A stretch of 15,070 bases of DNA, taken from the NCBI GenBank assembly GCA_003449615.1, contig DMHA01000204.1, positions 1 through 15,070 on the forward strand, in the 5' to 3' direction. The DNA is from Flavobacterium sp. (GTDB lineage Bacteria > Bacteroidota > Bacteroidia > Flavobacteriales > Flavobacteriaceae). Under the pieces are notes generated by a model. The model was not told the origin of the DNA, did no database searches, and worked only from the letters and a program-made list of their open reading frames with translations. The position numbers and the translations under genes were made by a program. This document shows, piece after piece, positions 1-8,456 of this stretch (positions are counted from its first letter, which is position 1; each line of letters begins with the position of its first letter).

Positions 1-75
1 CACAAATTAGGAGAGTTTTCACCAACTCGATCTTTTAGAGGTCATGCTGGAGCAAAAAATAAAGGTAAAAAATAA
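1..75 (+). CDS. rpsS: 30S ribosomal protein S19 (uS19), C-terminal fragment
   Basis: Only the last 24 codons and the stop are in the window; the gene is cut by the window edge, not broken. The visible residues include GEFSPTRSFRGHAG followed by a lysine-rich end, which is the typical C-terminus of S19. S19 sits in the head of the small subunit next to S13 and contacts the A-site tRNA region. The next gene, rplV, starts 6 bases after this stop, matching the conserved rpsS-rplV-rpsC order of the S10 operon. Confidence 0.93.
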   Translation, partial: HKLGEFSPTRSFRGHAGAKNKGKK

Positions 76-81
76 GAAGCA

Positions 82-495
82 ATGGGAGTTCGTAAAAGAG
101 AAACAGCAGATGCAAGAAAAGAGGCCAACAAGTCTCTAGCCTTCGCAAAATTGAATAACTGCCCTACTTCACCTAGAAAAATGCGCTTAGTAGCAGATCT
201 AGTAAGAGGTCAGAAAGTAGAGAGAGCACTAAATATTTTAAGATTTAGTTCTAAAGAAGCTTCAAGAAAATTAGAAAAATTGGTTTTATCTGTAATTGCC
301 AACTGGCAAGCAAAAAACCCTGACGCTAATATGGAAGAAGCTGGTTTATTTGTTAAAGAGATACGAGTAGATGGTGGAATGATGTTGAAAAGACTTCGTC
401 CAGCTCCACAAGGTCGCGCACACAGAATAAGAAAACGTTCCAACCACGTAACAATCGTGTTGGGATCAATTAATAATAACACTCAAGCAATTTAA
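82..495 (+). CDS. rplV: 50S ribosomal protein L22 (uL22)
   Basis: L22 binds 23S rRNA early in assembly, and its long hairpin lines the peptide exit tunnel. The core starts near residue 22 and shows the conserved [17 protein letters not shown] segment (27-43). The tunnel hairpin follows as [21 protein letters not shown] (about 96-116). At 137 residues it is longer than the usual 110 or so because of a charged N-terminal extension of about 20 residues, which I associate with Bacteroidota L22. The start has no Shine-Dalgarno sequence, only A-rich sequence. rpsC follows 5 bases after the stop, so the two are surely co-transcribed. Confidence 0.97.
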   Translation: MGVRKRETADARKEANKSLAFAKLNNCPTSPRKMRLVADLVRGQKVERALNILRFSSKEASRKLEKLVLSVIANWQAKNPDANMEEAGLFVKEIRVDGGMMLKRLRPAPQGRAHRIRKRSNHVTIVLGSINNNTQAI

Positions 496-500
496 TAAAG

Positions 501-1262
501 ATGGGACAAAAGACAAATCCAATTGGAAATAGACTTGGTATCATCAGAGGATGGGACTCTAACTGGTATGGTGGAAATGATTACGGTGATAAATTGGCCG
601 AAGATTTCAAAATCAGAAAGTACATTCATGCTCGTTTATCAAAAGCTAGTGTATCAAAAGTAATCATCGAGAGAACTTTGAAACTTGTAACCGTTACTAT
701 CACTACTGCTAGACCTGGTATTATTATCGGAAAAGGTGGGCAAGAGGTAGACAAGTTGAAAGAAGAACTTAAGAAAGTTACTGACAAAGAGGTTCAAATT
801 AACATCTTTGAAATAAAAAGACCTGAACTTGACGCGTATCTAGTTGCTACAAGCATCTGTCGTCAAATCGAAAGCCGTATTTCTTACAGACGTGCAATCA
901 AAATGGCTATTGCTGCTACAATGCGTATGAACGCAGAAGGTATCAAAGTTTTGATTTCTGGTCGTTTGAATGGAGCTGAGATGGCACGTTCAGAAGGTTT
1001 CAAAGAAGGAAGAATTCCTCTATCAACTTTCAGAGCCGACATCGATTATGCTCTTGCTGAAGCGCATACTACTTATGGTAGAATGGGGATTAAAGTATGG
1101 ATCATGAAAGGTGAAGTTTATGGAAAGAGAGATCTTTCTCCGCTTGCAGGAATGGATAAAAAACAATCCGGAACTGGTGGTGGTAAAGGTGGCGATGCTC
1201 CGAGAGGAGACAGAAAACCTTTTAATAAAGGTGGAAAACCAGACGCTCGTAAGAGAAAGTAA
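501..1262 (+). CDS. rpsC: 30S ribosomal protein S3 (uS3)
   Basis: S3 forms part of the mRNA entry channel of the 30S head, together with S4 and S5. The N-terminus [13 protein letters not shown] is typical of the family. A type II KH domain spans about 40-110, with its GKGG loop at 77-80. The basic YRRAIKMA segment (129-136) holds the positions linked to ribosomal mRNA unwinding in E. coli. The C-terminal domain ends near residue 215. About 38 further residues rich in glycine, lysine and arginine follow, making the protein 253 residues against 233 in E. coli; this tail is probably disordered and RNA-binding. rplP begins 19 bases downstream. Confidence 0.98.
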   Translation: MGQKTNPIGNRLGIIRGWDSNWYGGNDYGDKLAEDFKIRKYIHARLSKASVSKVIIERTLKLVTVTITTARPGIIIGKGGQEVDKLKEELKKVTDKEVQINIFEIKRPELDAYLVATSICRQIESRISYRRAIKMAIAATMRMNAEGIKVLISGRLNGAEMARSEGFKEGRIPLSTFRADIDYALAEAHTTYGRMGIKVWIMKGEVYGKRDLSPLAGMDKKQSGTGGGKGGDAPRGDRKPFNKGGKPDARKRK

Positions 1263-1281
1263 ATTTTTAAATTAAAGAAAA

Positions 1282-1707
1282 ATGTTACAGCCTAAAAGAA
1301 CAAAATACCGTAAGGTACAAAAGGGTAAAATGAAAGGGAACTCTCAAAGAGGGCACGAACTTTCTAATGGAATGTTTGGTATTAAATCTGTTCATGAAGA
1401 TGGAATGTTCTTAACCTCACGTCAAATCGAGGCTGCGCGTATCGCTGCAACTCGTTTTATGAAAAGAGAAGGACAATTATGGATCAAAATATTTCCAGAC
1501 AAACCTATCACAAAGAAACCTCTTGAGGTACGTATGGGTAAAGGTAAAGGTGCAGTCGAATATTGGGCGGCAGTTGTTAGACCCGGAAGAATAATGTTTG
1601 AAGTTGGAGGAGTTCCTTTGTCGGTTGCAAAAGAGGCGTTACGTCTTGCAGCTCAAAAACTTCCTTGTAAAACAAAATTCATCGTTGCTAGAGATTTCGA
1701 AGCATAA
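1282..1707 (+). CDS. rplP: 50S ribosomal protein L16 (uL16)
   Basis: L16 helps shape the A-site tRNA binding surface near the peptidyl transferase centre and joins late in 50S assembly. The N-terminus [11 protein letters not shown] and the segment [11 protein letters not shown] (80-90) are family hallmarks. Arg84 in that segment lines up with E. coli Arg81, which is hydroxylated there by YcfD/RoxA; whether it is modified here cannot be told. Length (141) is normal. The start has an A-rich upstream region without Shine-Dalgarno. rpmC follows after 13 bases. Confidence 0.98.
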   Translation: MLQPKRTKYRKVQKGKMKGNSQRGHELSNGMFGIKSVHEDGMFLTSRQIEAARIAATRFMKREGQLWIKIFPDKPITKKPLEVRMGKGKGAVEYWAAVVRPGRIMFEVGGVPLSVAKEALRLAAQKLPCKTKFIVARDFEA

Positions 1708-1720
1708 TTAATTATATATT

Positions 1721-1912
1721 ATGAAACAATCAGAAATAAAAAATCTTTCTGCAGCTGAGTTGCAAGAAAAATTGAACCAAACTAAGAAAGCGTATGCTGA
1801 CTTAAAAATGGCTCACGCTATTTCTCCAATTGAGAATCCGCTTCAAATTAGAAGCGTAAGAAGAACAGTTGCAAGATTAGCTACAGAACTTACTAAAAGA
1901 GAATTACAATAA
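1721..1912 (+). CDS. rpmC: 50S ribosomal protein L29 (uL29)
   Basis: L29 is a small two-helix protein beside L23 at the tunnel exit, near where nascent-chain factors dock. The 63 residues form the expected helical hairpin. The first helix runs from the [12 protein letters not shown] segment (8-19), and the second carries the conserved arginine pattern [11 protein letters not shown] (43-53). Length and position between rplP and rpsQ are exactly as in other S10 operons. The start lies 13 bases after rplP and has no Shine-Dalgarno. Confidence 0.96.
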   Translation: MKQSEIKNLSAAELQEKLNQTKKAYADLKMAHAISPIENPLQIRSVRRTVARLATELTKRELQ

Positions 1913-1920
1913 TTCTAAAG

Positions 1921-2181
1921 ATGGAAGAAAAAAGAAATTTAAGAAAAGAAAGAGTTGGGGTTGTTACTTCAGACAAAATGGATAAATCTATTGTTGTTGC
2001 ACAAGTAACAAAAGTAAAACACCCACTATACGGTAAGTTCGTGTTGAAAACTAAAAAGTATCATGCACACGACGAAAATAACGACTGCAACATTGGAGAC
2101 ACTGTAAGGATTAGCGAAACGCGTCCTTTGAGTAAAACAAAATGTTGGAGGTTAGTTGAAATCCTAGAAAGAGCTAAATAA
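1921..2181 (+). CDS. rpsQ: 30S ribosomal protein S17 (uS17)
   Basis: S17 is an OB-fold primary binder of 16S rRNA in the 30S body. Conserved elements are visible in order: [16 protein letters not shown] (11-26), HPLYGKF (34-40), the KYHAHDENN loop (46-54), [16 protein letters not shown] (59-74) and a C-terminal WRLVEIL. Length is 86, normal for the family. The start is only 8 bases after the rpmC stop, and rplN starts 2 bases after its own stop. It is the last gene of the classical S10 operon; here the spc genes continue with no gap, so the two operons appear merged. Confidence 0.97.
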   Translation: MEEKRNLRKERVGVVTSDKMDKSIVVAQVTKVKHPLYGKFVLKTKKYHAHDENNDCNIGDTVRISETRPLSKTKCWRLVEILERAK

Positions 2182-2183
2182 TT

Positions 2184-2552
2184 ATGGTACAACAAGAATC
2201 AAGACTAAAAGTAGCAGATAATACGGGAGCAAAAGAAGTTTTAACTATCCGTGTTTTAGGAGGTACCAAAAGAAGGTATGCCTCTGTTGGTGACAAGATT
2301 GTAGTTTCTATCAAAGATGCTGCTCCAAACGGAAACGTAAAAAAAGGAGCTGTTTCAACTGCAGTTGTTGTACGTACCAAAAAAGAAGTGAGAAGAGCCG
2401 ATGGTTCTTATATTCGTTTCGATGACAATGCTTGTGTTCTTTTGAACGCTGCAGGAGAAATGAGAGGAACTCGTGTTTTTGGTCCAGTAGCAAGAGAACT
2501 TCGTGAAAAACAATTCATGAAAATTGTATCATTAGCACCAGAAGTGCTTTAA
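2184..2552 (+). CDS. rplN: 50S ribosomal protein L14 (uL14)
   Basis: L14 sits at the subunit interface, forms bridges with 16S rRNA, and is the binding site of the silencing factor RsfS. The signature ADNTGAKEV lies at 11-19. The protein is 122 residues, exactly the family length, and ends in the conserved [12 protein letters not shown]. In E. coli it is the first gene of the spc operon. Here it follows rpsQ by 2 bases with no room for a promoter, which supports one transcript. Confidence 0.98.
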   Translation: MVQQESRLKVADNTGAKEVLTIRVLGGTKRRYASVGDKIVVSIKDAAPNGNVKKGAVSTAVVVRTKKEVRRADGSYIRFDDNACVLLNAAGEMRGTRVFGPVARELREKQFMKIVSLAPEVL

Positions 2553-2562
2553 TTATTTTAAG

Positions 2563-2877
2563 ATGATAAAGCTAAAAATAAAATCAGGTGACATCGTAAG
2601 AGTAATTGCCGGAGACCATAAAGGTGCTGAAGGCAAAGTATTACGTGTGTACAAAGAGAAAAATAAAGCAATTGTTGAAGGTATAAACATGGTTTCAAAA
2701 CACACGAAACCAAGTGCAAAAAGCCCTCAAGGTGGTATTGTAAAAAAAGAAGCTTCTATACAAATATCTAACATTTCTCTAATTGATCCTAAAACTAAGG
2801 AAACAACTAGAGTAGGAATTAGAATAGAAGGAAATAAGAAAGTGAGATTTTCAAAAAAATCTAATCAAGTACTATAG
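2563..2877 (+). CDS. rplX: 50S ribosomal protein L24 (uL24)
   Basis: L24 is one of the two assembly initiator proteins of the 50S subunit and lies at the tunnel exit. A KOW motif is clear near the N-terminus, in [20 protein letters not shown] (7-26), followed by [13 protein letters not shown] (about 38-50), also conserved. The length of 104 is standard. rplE starts 2 bases after the stop, so translational coupling is likely. Confidence 0.97.
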   Translation: MIKLKIKSGDIVRVIAGDHKGAEGKVLRVYKEKNKAIVEGINMVSKHTKPSAKSPQGGIVKKEASIQISNISLIDPKTKETTRVGIRIEGNKKVRFSKKSNQVL

Positions 2878-2879
2878 TA

Positions 2880-3431
2880 ATGGCATATATACCTAGACTA
2901 AAAGAAGAATATAAGAACAGAGTGATCTCTGCTCTTAAAGAGGAATTCGGATACACAAACGTAATGCAAGTTCCAAAATTGGAAAAAATCGTTTTGAGTA
3001 AAGGAGTTGGTGCAGCTGTATCTGACAAAAAACTAATTGACTATGCAGTTGATGAGTTGACAAAGATCACTGGACAGAAAGCAGTATCTACAATTTCAAA
3101 GAAAGACGTTGCGTCATTCAAATTGAGAAAAGGGATGCCTATCGGAGCAAAAGTTACTTTGCGTGGAGAAAGAATGTACGAGTTTTTAGACAGACTTGTT
3201 ACTTCAGCTTTGCCACGTGTTAGAGATTTCAGTGGAATTAAAGCTACTGGTTTTGACGGAAGAGGTAACTACAATCTTGGTGTTTTAGAGCAAATCATTT
3301 TCCCTGAAATTGATATTGACAAAGTAAATAAAATATCTGGAATGGACATTACTTTTGTAACTTCGGCAGCTACGGACAAAGAAGCAAAATCGTTATTGGC
3401 TGAATTAGGTTTACCTTTTAAAAAGAATTAA
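2880..3431 (+). CDS. rplE: 50S ribosomal protein L5 (uL5)
   Basis: L5 binds 5S rRNA together with L18 in the central protuberance and contacts S13 in an intersubunit bridge. Conserved segments include the N-terminal [11 protein letters not shown], the [17 protein letters not shown] block (80-96), [10 protein letters not shown] (111-120) and the GRGNYNLG loop (127-134). The 183 residues match the usual 178-187. rpsN starts 3 bases after the stop. In E. coli the rplE start region is where S8 represses the spc operon; I could not recognise an equivalent structure here by eye. Confidence 0.98.
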   Translation: MAYIPRLKEEYKNRVISALKEEFGYTNVMQVPKLEKIVLSKGVGAAVSDKKLIDYAVDELTKITGQKAVSTISKKDVASFKLRKGMPIGAKVTLRGERMYEFLDRLVTSALPRVRDFSGIKATGFDGRGNYNLGVLEQIIFPEIDIDKVNKISGMDITFVTSAATDKEAKSLLAELGLPFKKN

Positions 3432-3434
3432 GAC

Positions 3435-3704
3435 ATGGCTAAAGAATCAATGAAAGCCCGCGAGGTGAAGAGAGAAAAAACGGTAGCAAAATATGCTGAG
3501 AAAAGAAAAGCTTTGAAAAAAGCTGGAGATTCAGTAGGTTTGCAAAAATTACCAAAAAATGCTTCACCAATACGTTTGCATAATCGTTGCAAATTGACAG
3601 GAAGACCAAGAGGATATATTCGTCAATTCGGTATTTCACGTGTAACATTCCGTGAAATGGCAAACAACGGATTAATTCCAGGAGTTAAAAAAGCTTCTTG
3701 GTAA
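3435..3704 (+). CDS. rpsN: 30S ribosomal protein S14 (uS14), long zinc-free type
   Basis: S14 binds the head of the 30S subunit late in assembly. This is the long, zinc-independent form: 89 residues, with only one cysteine (Cys52, in [11 protein letters not shown]) and none of the paired CxxC ligands of the roughly 61-residue zinc form. The C-terminus, [11 protein letters not shown], is the family signature. It follows rplE by 3 bases. Unlike its neighbours, it is followed by a 144-base gap before rpsH, which contains a repeat. Confidence 0.97.
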   Translation: MAKESMKAREVKREKTVAKYAEKRKALKKAGDSVGLQKLPKNASPIRLHNRCKLTGRPRGYIRQFGISRVTFREMANNGLIPGVKKASW

Positions 3705-3708
3705 AAAG

Positions 3709-3778
3709 GGTATATTGTATAAATGTATATTGTATAATGTAAAAAATCACTATACAATTTACAGCAATACATTTTACA
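3709..3778 (+). repeat. 7-base-period AT-rich repeat with inverted arms in the rpsN-rpsH gap
   Basis: This gap is 144 bases (3705-3848), against 2-20 between most genes of the cluster. A 13-base unit starting GTATATTG occurs at 3710-3722 and again at 3725-3737. From 3724 to 3744 three heptads in a row fit TGTAWAW. After a short spacer, 3751-3778 reads as four heptads resembling the reverse complement of the same unit (for example TATACAA at 3751 and TTTTACA at 3772). ATTGTATA (3729-3736) pairs perfectly with TATACAAT (3751-3758). The stem is purely A/T and no T-run follows, so it is not a convincing terminator. The rest of the gap holds no gene. Confidence 0.7.
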
Positions 3779-3790
3779 AAAAGAATTTAA

Positions 3791-3819
3791 TTGGTTTCAG
3801 GTTCAATAGAATAGTTCTG
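3791..3819 (+). promoter_or_regulatory. weak candidate promoter upstream of rpsH
   Basis: TTGG at 3791-3794 and TAGTTCTG at 3812-3819 resemble the Bacteroidota -33 (TTTG/TTG) and -7 (TAnnTTTG) elements, about 18 bases apart, with one mismatch in the -7 box. The site lies 29 bases before the rpsH start, in the long gap after rpsN. It could give the second half of the cluster an extra start of transcription. With one mismatch in such AT-rich sequence, chance is a real alternative. Confidence 0.2.
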
Positions 3820-3848
3820 TCGAAAACCGTTACCACAAATCAATAAAT

Positions 3849-4247
3849 ATGTACACAGATCCTATTGCAGATTATTTGACGAGAGTTAGAAACGCTGTGG
3901 CTGCAAACCACAAAGTTGTCGAAATTCCAGCATCTAATCTAAAAAAAGAAATAACTAAGATCTTATTTGATCAAGGATATATCTTAAGTTACAAATTTGA
4001 GAGCAACACCGTTCAGGGTTCAATCAAAATCGCTTTGAAGTATGATAAAGATACTAAAGAGTCAGTAATCAAAGATATCCAAAGAATTAGTAAACCAGGT
4101 TTACGTAAGTATTCAGGTTCTTCAAACATCCCAAGAATCCTTAATGGATTAGGAATTGCAATTGTTTCAACTTCAAAAGGTCTTATGACTGGGAAACAAG
4201 CCAAGCAATTGAATGTAGGTGGTGAAGTAATTTGTTACGTATACTAA
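3849..4247 (+). CDS. rpsH: 30S ribosomal protein S8 (uS8)
   Basis: S8 is a primary 16S rRNA binder in the 30S platform and, in E. coli, the translational repressor of the spc operon. The N-terminus [14 protein letters not shown] and the C-terminal signature [13 protein letters not shown] (102-114) followed by GGEVICYVY are diagnostic. The length of 132 is normal. It lies after the longest gap so far in the cluster, so its expression relative to rpsN may differ from that of its neighbours. The start has no Shine-Dalgarno (upstream AATCAATAAAT). rplF follows after 18 bases. Confidence 0.98.
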   Translation: MYTDPIADYLTRVRNAVAANHKVVEIPASNLKKEITKILFDQGYILSYKFESNTVQGSIKIALKYDKDTKESVIKDIQRISKPGLRKYSGSSNIPRILNGLGIAIVSTSKGLMTGKQAKQLNVGGEVICYVY

Positions 4248-4265
4248 TTAAAAGACTTATAAGAG

Positions 4266-4808
4266 ATGTCAAGAATAGGTAAAAATCCAGTTGTAGTCCC
4301 TGCCGGAGTAACTTTAGAAGTTAAAGATGGTATCATTACAGTAAAAGGAAAAAATGGTCAACTTACACAGGAATATTCAGATGTAACTGTAACAGTTGAA
4401 GGAAATCAAGTTCAAGTGGACAGATCCTCTGATCACAAAGACCAAAGAGCTAAACACGGTTTGTACAGATCTTTAATCAATAATATGATTGTAGGCGTAA
4501 CAGAAGGGTTTACTAAAGAATTAGAATTGGTTGGAGTAGGTTATAGAGCTTCAAATCAAGGACAAAAATTAGATTTAGCTCTTGGATTTTCACACAATAT
4601 TATTTTAGAAATAGCTCCAGAAGTAAAAGTGGAAACTGTATCTGAAAAAGGAAAGAATCCAATTGTGAAATTAACATCATTTGATAAACAACTTTTAGGT
4701 CAGGTTGCAGCGAAAATCAGAGGTTTCCGCAAACCAGAACCGTACAAAGGAAAAGGTGTTAAATTTGTAGGTGAAGTATTAAGAAGAAAAGCAGGTAAAT
4801 CAGCGTAA
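4266..4808 (+). CDS. rplF: 50S ribosomal protein L6 (uL6)
   Basis: L6 lies near the factor-binding (GTPase-associated) region of the 50S subunit and contacts the sarcin-ricin loop. It is built from two similar domains. The N-terminal one begins [15 protein letters not shown], and the C-terminal one carries [10 protein letters not shown] (86-95) and the strongly conserved [13 protein letters not shown] near 155-167. The length of 180 is typical. The gene is tightly packed with rplR, whose start is 11 bases downstream. Confidence 0.98.
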   Translation: MSRIGKNPVVVPAGVTLEVKDGIITVKGKNGQLTQEYSDVTVTVEGNQVQVDRSSDHKDQRAKHGLYRSLINNMIVGVTEGFTKELELVGVGYRASNQGQKLDLALGFSHNIILEIAPEVKVETVSEKGKNPIVKLTSFDKQLLGQVAAKIRGFRKPEPYKGKGVKFVGEVLRRKAGKSA

Positions 4809-4819
4809 AAAATAACATT

Positions 4820-5170
4820 ATGTCATTAACAAAACCTGAAAGAAGACAGAGAATCAGATTCAGAATTAGAAAAACAATTAGTGGTACAGCTACTAATCCA
4901 AGACTTTCTGTATTTAGAAGTAACAAAGAAATTTATGCTCAACTTATTGATGACGTAAACGGAGTTACTTTATTAGCTGCTTCTTCAAGAGAAAAAGAAA
5001 TAAAAAAAGGTACAAACGTAGAAGTGGCAACAGCAGTTGGAAAACTAGTTGCAGAAAAATCGTTAAAAGCTGGGATTGAAGTAGTAACTTTCGACAGAGG
5101 AGGTTATTTATATCACGGTCGTATTAAATCATTAGCGGAAGGCGCGAGAGCGGCTGGACTTAAATTCTAA
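4820..5170 (+). CDS. rplR: 50S ribosomal protein L18 (uL18)
   Basis: L18 binds 5S rRNA with L5 and anchors it in the central protuberance. The basic N-terminus ([15 protein letters not shown]) is followed by [18 protein letters not shown], and the C-terminal [20 protein letters not shown] (91-110) is diagnostic. The length of 116 matches the bacterial family. rpsE starts 6 bases after the stop. Confidence 0.98.
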   Translation: MSLTKPERRQRIRFRIRKTISGTATNPRLSVFRSNKEIYAQLIDDVNGVTLLAASSREKEIKKGTNVEVATAVGKLVAEKSLKAGIEVVTFDRGGYLYHGRIKSLAEGARAAGLKF

Positions 5171-5176
5171 TATAGT

Positions 5177-5704
5177 ATGTCTAATAGTAAATACAAGAAT
5201 GTAGAGCTAGTAAAACCAAGTGGACTTGAATTGAAAGATCGTTTGGTAAGTGTTAATCGTGTTACTAAAGTTACAAAAGGTGGTAGAGCATTTGGTTTTT
5301 CTGCTATTGTAGTGGTAGGTGATGAAAACGGAGTAGTGGGTCACGGATTAGGAAAATCTAAAGACGTTTCTGAAGCAATTGCGAAAGCAGTAGAAGATGC
5401 CAAGAAAAATCTAGTTAAGATTCCTTTGAATGGTCAGTCTGTTCCTCACGAACAAAAAGGTAAATTTGGTGGAGCACGTGTATTTTTAATTCCAGCCTCA
5501 CACGGTACAGGAGTTATTGCAGGTGGAGCTGTTCGTTCAGTACTTGAGTCAGTTGGAATACACGATGTGTTGTCAAAATCTCAAGGATCATCAAATCCTC
5601 ACAACGTGGTAAAAGCAACTTTTGATGCTTTATTACAAATGAGAAGTGCTTATACTGTTGCAAAACAAAGAGGCGTTTCTTTAGAAAAAGTTTTTAAAGG
5701 TTAA
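5177..5704 (+). CDS. rpsE: 30S ribosomal protein S5 (uS5)
   Basis: S5 lies at the mRNA entry site beside S3 and S4 and affects decoding accuracy. The N-terminal dsRNA-binding-like domain occupies about 20-85, including [16 protein letters not shown] (34-49) and the [10 protein letters not shown] segment (56-64). The C-terminal domain contains [20 protein letters not shown] (101-120) and the [18 protein letters not shown] segment. The length of 175 is slightly above the E. coli 166. The start has no Shine-Dalgarno, and rpmD follows after 12 bases. Confidence 0.98.
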   Translation: MSNSKYKNVELVKPSGLELKDRLVSVNRVTKVTKGGRAFGFSAIVVVGDENGVVGHGLGKSKDVSEAIAKAVEDAKKNLVKIPLNGQSVPHEQKGKFGGARVFLIPASHGTGVIAGGAVRSVLESVGIHDVLSKSQGSSNPHNVVKATFDALLQMRSAYTVAKQRGVSLEKVFKG

Positions 5705-5707
5705 TTC

Positions 5708-5712
5708 AAGGA
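5708..5712 (+). promoter_or_regulatory. Shine-Dalgarno-like AAGGA before rpmD
   Basis: AAGGA lies 4 bases before the rpmD ATG, in true intergenic sequence. It stands out because most starts in this window have only A/T-rich leaders. In Bacteroidota the anti-Shine-Dalgarno is known to be largely occluded on the ribosome, so this may be chance. Confidence 0.35.
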
Positions 5713-5716
5713 AATT

Positions 5717-5896
5717 ATGGCTAAATTATTAGTAAAACAAGTAAGAAGCAAAATCAATTGCCCTCAAACTCAAAAAAGAGGTTTGGAAGCTTTAGGTCTT
5801 CGTAAAATGGGTCAAGTGGTAGAACACGATTCCAATCCAGCTATCCTTGGAATGATAAATAAAGTAAAACACTTAGTTTCTGTAACAGAAGCTTAA
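5717..5896 (+). CDS. rpmD: 50S ribosomal protein L30 (uL30)
   Basis: A 59-residue reading frame starts [16 protein letters not shown] and continues with [19 protein letters not shown] and [16 protein letters not shown]. This is the compact alpha-beta pattern of bacterial L30: beta strand, [11 protein letters not shown] helix, then the [10 protein letters not shown] helix. It fills the space between rpsE (12 bases away) and rplO (14 bases away), the position rpmD occupies in spc operons. It binds 23S rRNA in the 50S subunit. Length is normal for bacterial L30 (about 58-61). Confidence 0.96.
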   Translation: MAKLLVKQVRSKINCPQTQKRGLEALGLRKMGQVVEHDSNPAILGMINKVKHLVSVTEA

Positions 5897-5910
5897 ATAA
5901 CAAATACGTT

Positions 5911-6363
5911 ATGAATTTAAGTAACTTAAAACCTGCTGAAGGGTCAACACACAATCAAAATAAAAGATTGGGTAGAGGAGAAGGTTCTGGAAAAGGTGGT
6001 ACCGCATCACGTGGACACAAAGGAGCAAAATCTCGTTCTGGTTATTCTAAAAAGATTGGTTTTGAAGGTGGTCAAATGCCACTTCAAAGACGTGTACCTA
6101 AGTTTGGTTTCACAAACATCAATCGTAAAGAATACGAAGGGGTGAATCTTGATACACTTCAATTATTAGTAGATAATGGTATCGTAACTGATGCAGTTGA
6201 TATGACTGTGTATGTGGCAAATCGTTTGGCTACTAAAAATGAAAGCGTTAAGATTTTAGGAAGAGGTGAATTGAAAGCAAAACTAACAGTAACTGCTCAC
6301 AAATTTACTGCAACTGCAAAAGCAGCTATCGAAGCGGCTGGTGGAGAAGCTGTAACCCTTTAA
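5911..6363 (+). CDS. rplO: 50S ribosomal protein L15 (uL15)
   Basis: L15 is a late-assembly 50S protein whose long extended N-terminal arm threads into 23S rRNA. That arm is recognisable from its glycine-rich basic sequence, KRLGRGEGSGKGG (18-30) and SRGHKGAKSRSGY (33-45), followed by GFEGGQMPLQRRVPKFGF (50-67). The globular C-terminal domain follows, with ILGRGELKAKLTVTAHKFT. The length of 150 is typical. secY starts 13 bases after the stop, the conserved rplO-secY arrangement. Confidence 0.98.
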   Translation: MNLSNLKPAEGSTHNQNKRLGRGEGSGKGGTASRGHKGAKSRSGYSKKIGFEGGQMPLQRRVPKFGFTNINRKEYEGVNLDTLQLLVDNGIVTDAVDMTVYVANRLATKNESVKILGRGELKAKLTVTAHKFTATAKAAIEAAGGEAVTL

Positions 6364-6376
6364 TCTTTCGATAAAA

Positions 6377-7723
6377 ATGAAAAAATTTATTGAATCATTA
6401 GCTAATATTTGGAAAATCGAGGAGCTAAAAAATAGAATTATCCTAACATTAGGAATTCTTTTAGTGTATCGTTTTGGAGCTCACGTTACCCTTCCAGGTA
6501 TTGATGCTACACAATTAACAGGTTTAGCTGGGCAAACAAAAAGTGGACTTGGCTCCATAATTGACATGTTCTCTGGAGGTGCTTTTTCTAAAGCTTCAGT
6601 TTTTGCTTTGGGGATTATGCCTTATATTTCTGCCTCTATTGTGGTTCAGTTAATGGGAATTGCGATTCCTTATTTGCAAAAATTGCAAAGTGATGGAGAA
6701 AGTGGTAGAAAGAAAATTAATCAAATTACGCGTTGGTTAACCATTGGTATATCTTTAGTTCAAGGACCTAGTTACATCTATAATCTTTACAATCAATTAC
6801 CTAAAACTGCATTTTTATTAGGATATAATTCTATTGAATTTGTTTTTTCTTCTATGATTATTTTAACTACAGGTACCATATTTGCAATGTGGTTGGGTGA
6901 AAAAATAACCGATAAAGGAATTGGAAACGGAATATCACTATTAATTATGGTAGGTATTTTGGCAAGATTTCCACAAGCATTTATTCAAGAATTTGCCGCT
7001 AGAGTTACAAATAACAACGGTGGTCCAATGTTGTTGGTAGTTGAAATTATTGTTTGGTTATTAGTAATTATTTCTTGTATATTGTTAGTAATGGCAATCA
7101 GAAAAATTCCTGTTCAATATGCGCGTCGCACAACATCAGGTGATTTCGAAAAAGATATGATGGGCGGTAAACGACAATGGATTCCATTAAAATTAAATGC
7201 AGCAGGTGTAATGCCAATTATTTTTGCGCAAGCAATTATGTTTATTCCTGCTGCAGTAGCAGGATTGTCAAAATCAGATGCTTCACAATCTATAGTTGCT
7301 ACTTTTAGTGATATGTTTGGTTTTTGGTATAATTTTGTTTTTGTGACTTTAATAGTTGTATTTACATTCTTTTATACTGCAATTACGGTTCCTACCAATA
7401 AAATGTCAGACGATTTGAAAAGAAGTGGAGGTTTTATTCCAGGTGTTCGACCAGGAGTTGAAACTTCAGACTTTCTTGACAAAGTGATGTCTCTAATAAC
7501 GTTCCCTGGTTCATTATTTCTTGCTTTGATCGCTGTGTTCCCAGCTATTGTAGTTAGTGTTATGGATGTTCAACAATCTTGGGCAATGTTTTTTGGAGGA
7601 ACATCATTGATAATTATGGTTGGAGTTGCAATCGATACGATTCAACAAATTAATTCCTATTTGTTGAACAAACATTATGATGGTTTAATGAAAAGTGGCA
7701 AAAATAGAAAAGCAGTAGCTTAA
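6377..7723 (+). CDS. secY: protein translocase channel subunit SecY
   Basis: SecY is the pore of the SecYEG inner-membrane translocon, exporting unfolded proteins with SecA and inserting membrane proteins with the ribosome. The 448 residues show the ten-helix plan. TM1 is near 20-38. The lateral-gate and plug region follows TM1, then TM2 around 72-100. The conserved GIGNGIS lies at 181-187 and the KIPVQYARR segment at 243-251 in the cytosolic loop before TM7. [11 protein letters not shown] (350-360) is in the cytosolic loop before TM9. The C-terminal tail is short and basic. Length fits the family (about 430-450). It is embedded between rplO and infA, as in most bacteria, so it is made in step with ribosomes. 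Confidence 0.98.
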   Translation: MKKFIESLANIWKIEELKNRIILTLGILLVYRFGAHVTLPGIDATQLTGLAGQTKSGLGSIIDMFSGGAFSKASVFALGIMPYISASIVVQLMGIAIPYLQKLQSDGESGRKKINQITRWLTIGISLVQGPSYIYNLYNQLPKTAFLLGYNSIEFVFSSMIILTTGTIFAMWLGEKITDKGIGNGISLLIMVGILARFPQAFIQEFAARVTNNNGGPMLLVVEIIVWLLVIISCILLVMAIRKIPVQYARRTTSGDFEKDMMGGKRQWIPLKLNAAGVMPIIFAQAIMFIPAAVAGLSKSDASQSIVATFSDMFGFWYNFVFVTLIVVFTFFYTAITVPTNKMSDDLKRSGGFIPGVRPGVETSDFLDKVMSLITFPGSLFLALIAVFPAIVVSVMDVQQSWAMFFGGTSLIIMVGVAIDTIQQINSYLLNKHYDGLMKSGKNRKAVA

Positions 7724-7727
7724 TATT

Positions 7728-7943
7728 ATGGCAAAACAATCAGCAATAGAACAAGACGGATCAATCATCGAAGCGTTGTCGAATGCAATGTTCCGTGTTG
7801 AGTTAGAAAATGGACATATAGTAATTGCTCATATATCTGGAAAAATGCGTATGCATTACATCAAATTATTACCTGGTGATAAAGTGAAACTAGAAATGAG
7901 TCCTTACGATTTGTCAAAAGCAAGAATTACTTATAGATATTAA
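7728..7943 (+). CDS. infA: translation initiation factor IF-1
   Basis: IF-1 is a single OB-fold protein that occupies the 30S A site during initiation, with IF-2 and IF-3. The 71 residues carry the family pattern [22 protein letters not shown] near the start, [19 protein letters not shown] (35-53) in the middle, and the C-terminal [12 protein letters not shown]. It begins 4 bases after secY. The secY-infA-rpmJ order is common outside gammaproteobacteria. No map (methionine aminopeptidase) gene lies between secY and infA, although some other Bacteroidota have one there. Confidence 0.98.
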   Translation: MAKQSAIEQDGSIIEALSNAMFRVELENGHIVIAHISGKMRMHYIKLLPGDKVKLEMSPYDLSKARITYRY

Positions 7944-7954
7944 AGATATTCAAA

Positions 7955-8071
7955 ATGAAAGTAAGAGCATCAGTTAAAAAGAGAAGTGCCGAGTGCAAAA
8001 TTGTACGAAGAAAAGGCAGATTATACGTAATCAACAAAAAGAATCCTAGATTTAAACAAAGACAAGGATAG
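7955..8071 (+). CDS. rpmJ: 50S ribosomal protein L36 (bL36), form lacking the zinc site
   Basis: A 38-residue frame starts [14 protein letters not shown] and ends NPRFKQRQG, an unmistakable L36. It sits between infA (11 bases) and rpsM (2 bases). Zinc-binding L36 uses three cysteines and a histidine at positions 11, 14, 27 and 33. Here these are Ser11, Cys14, Asn27 and Phe33, so three of the four ligands are gone and zinc binding is not expected. The frame is intact and the rest is conserved, so this is a normal zinc-independent form and not a decayed gene. L36 helps organise 23S rRNA near the factor-binding region. Confidence 0.96.
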   Translation: MKVRASVKKRSAECKIVRRKGRLYVINKKNPRFKQRQG

Positions 8072-8073
8072 TT

Positions 8074-8448
8074 ATGGCAAGAATAGCAGGGGTAGATATC
8101 CCAAAAAACAAAAGAGGAGTTATCGCTTTAACCTACATCTTCGGAATAGGTAAGAGTAGAGCAATTGAGATTTTAGAAAAAGCTCAAGTTAGCCAAGATA
8201 CAAAAGTTCAAGATTGGAATGATGATGAAATTCACGCAATACGTGATGCCGTATCTTTCTTCAAAATTGAAGGTGAACTACGTTCAGAAGTTTCCTTAAA
8301 CATCAAACGTTTAATGGATATTGGATGTTATAGAGGTATCCGTCATAGATCTGGTCTTCCGTTAAGAGGACAAAGAACTAAAAACAACTCTAGAACAAGA
8401 AAAGGAAAAAGAAAAACTGTTGCCAACAAGAAAAAAGCAACTAAATAA
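8074..8448 (+). CDS. rpsM: 30S ribosomal protein S13 (uS13)
   Basis: S13 lies in the 30S head, bridges to L5 and 23S rRNA, and its C-terminal tail reaches towards P-site tRNA. The N-terminus [14 protein letters not shown], the helix-hairpin-helix-like [10 protein letters not shown] (21-30) and the basic C-terminal [19 protein letters not shown] (88-106) are diagnostic. The length of 124 is normal. It starts 2 bases after rpmJ. An AAGGA occurs 5 bases before the start but belongs to the last rpmJ codons, so it may not act as a ribosome-binding site. Confidence 0.98.
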   Translation: MARIAGVDIPKNKRGVIALTYIFGIGKSRAIEILEKAQVSQDTKVQDWNDDEIHAIRDAVSFFKIEGELRSEVSLNIKRLMDIGCYRGIRHRSGLPLRGQRTKNNSRTRKGKRKTVANKKKATK

Positions 8449-8456
8449 TAAGTAAT

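Noticed and set aside
3709..3778. The rpsN-rpsH hairpin as an intrinsic terminator
   Set aside because: The stem is all A/T pairs and no T-run follows; ending transcription here would cut off essential downstream genes.
7955..8071. rpmJ as a decayed gene because three zinc ligands are lost
   Set aside because: The frame is intact, of full length and otherwise strongly conserved; zinc-free L36 is a known natural form.
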